Source: JAUWMI01 sp964454265 (lineage in GTDB: Bacteria > Sumerlaeota > Sumerlaeia > MWCT01 > JAUWMI01). From it: a stretch of 16,065 nucleotides of DNA. The stretch spans positions 1 through 16,065 of the forward strand of contig CAYVXD010000095.1 of assembly GCA_964454265.1 (NCBI GenBank), read 5' to 3'. Under the pieces are notes generated by a model. It ran no database searches, was not told the origin of the DNA, and saw only the letters and a program-made list of their open reading frames with translations. Below are positions 15,768 through 16,065 of the stretch, one piece after another. The first letter of the stretch is position 1. Each line of letters starts with the position of its first letter. Both the position numbers and the translations under genes were made by a program.

Positions 15768-15900
15768 CCTCAGAAGTGGACAGCTCTAACCCGTAGTGTA
15801 GATATTACACGACCCTGCGGGCAGACGTCCAAGCTCTGTGAATCATAGTATGGCGAAAATACTCTGAGGAGAAAGACAATATGTCTTTCTCCTCTTTTTT
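15768..15900 (+). ncRNA. Putative structured RNA (sRNA, riboswitch-like leader or rny 3' UTR)
   Basis: Between the rny stop and the terminator several helices nest without conflict. A closing helix pairs CCTCAGA (15768-15774) with TCTGAGG (15863-15869). Inside it are TGGAC (15777-15781) with GTCCA (15827-15831), CCCG (15790-15793) with CGGG (15818-15821), the hairpin GTGTA/TACAC (15796-15800, 15806-15810), and the hairpin AGTAT/ATACT (15847-15851, 15859-15863). The closing helix shares GAGG with the base of the terminator stem, so the two could compete or stack. It matches no RNA family I can name. Individual helices are short, so chance is not excluded. Confidence 0.35.
15866..15900 (+). terminator. 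Strong intrinsic terminator after rny
   Basis: A perfect 13-bp stem pairs GAGGAGAAAGACA (15866-15878) with TGTCTTTCTCCTC (15882-15894) across an ATA loop and is followed by six T and then ATCTTTT. Its distance from the rny stop is 109 bp. Confidence 0.92.
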
Positions 15901-15971
15901 ATCTTTTCCCCGTTTTTTTTTAACTTAGAGCACATAACAGACCCATGATGGCACGACGTGCAAATTCAGAA

Positions 15972-16001
15972 TGTGGGGGCGTTTAATTAAACGCCCCTAC
16001 A
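15972..16001. repeat. Palindromic intergenic element, GGGGCG...CGCCCC type
   Basis: The core 15976-15997 is a perfect 22-bp palindrome (arms GGGGCGTTTAA), and pairing extends to 15972/16001 with one G-T mismatch. The outer TGTGGGGGCG/CGCCCCTACA arms resemble the GTAGGGGCG palindromes scattered between genes in many environmental bacteria. Confidence 0.75.
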
Positions 16002-16008
16002 ACTATGC

Positions 16009-16037
16009 GTAGCATCCGCCTAGGCGGATGAATCTAC
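16009..16037. repeat. Second palindromic element with GTAG/CTAC flanks
   Basis: The core 16013-16030 is a perfect 18-bp palindrome centred on TAGG-like CCTAGG, and GTAG (16009-16012) pairs with CTAC (16034-16037) across a 3-nt bulge. It begins 8 bp after the first palindrome. No gene is visible from 15901 to the window edge. Confidence 0.75.
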
Positions 16038-16065
16038 ACGGGCAAGTTGAAAATGCGCCTGTGGC

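Noticed and set aside
15757..15900. 6S RNA or signal-recognition-particle RNA after rny
   Set aside because: 6S RNA can occur near rny in other bacteria, but I see neither the long interrupted hairpin of 6S nor the conserved loop of SRP RNA.

Overview
The window comes from a diderm (LPS-bearing) bacterium of roughly 50% GC, probably an uncultured environmental lineage. It encodes an outer-membrane LPS translocon (LptD) next to an LptF/LptG-type permease. It also has RNase Y, which is absent from most beta- and gammaproteobacteria and common in Deltaproteobacteria-like groups, the PVC group and many candidate phyla. Eight larger coding regions and two small ones are supported. There are no tRNA or rRNA genes, no recognisable insertion sequence and no CRISPR array.

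Left end (1-2484): a minus-strand secreted protein made of Asp-box (BNR/sialidase-type) repeats joined directly to YD (Rhs) repeats. It is cut by the window edge and interrupted by an in-frame amber codon at codon 45. A 45-codon small ORF with a near-perfect Shine-Dalgarno overlaps its start by ATGA. The upstream intergenic stretch is AT-rich and holds a candidate promoter.

Sensor region (2485-4876): an orphan, membrane-bound dCache-HAMP-histidine kinase on the minus strand, followed by an AT-rich spacer.

Phosphohydrolase region (4877-9323, plus strand): a LOG-family Rossmann protein, an alkaline-phosphatase lipoprotein with a complete active site, and a metallophosphoesterase carrying an Ig-like segment and a PQQ-like beta-propeller. 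The two phosphatases are 119 bp apart and both look exported, so they probably act together on extracytoplasmic phosphoesters. A short unrecognised membrane or secreted protein follows (9604-9855).

Envelope biogenesis region (9991-14040, minus strand): the LptF/LptG-family permease and then LptD, read from a promoter with a consensus -35 box. The 5' end of lptD is flanked and entered by octanucleotide repeat arrays, and its predicted barrel contains a very acidic loop. RNase Y (14200-15756) is divergent from this unit. It is followed by a small, apparently structured RNA ending in a strong intrinsic terminator, and then by two adjacent palindromic intergenic elements at the right edge.

The best candidates for something undescribed are the ATGA-coupled small ORF ahead of the interrupted BNR/YD fusion, the octamer arrays around the lptD start, and the structured RNA after rny. 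No complete new defence or mobile system is visible.
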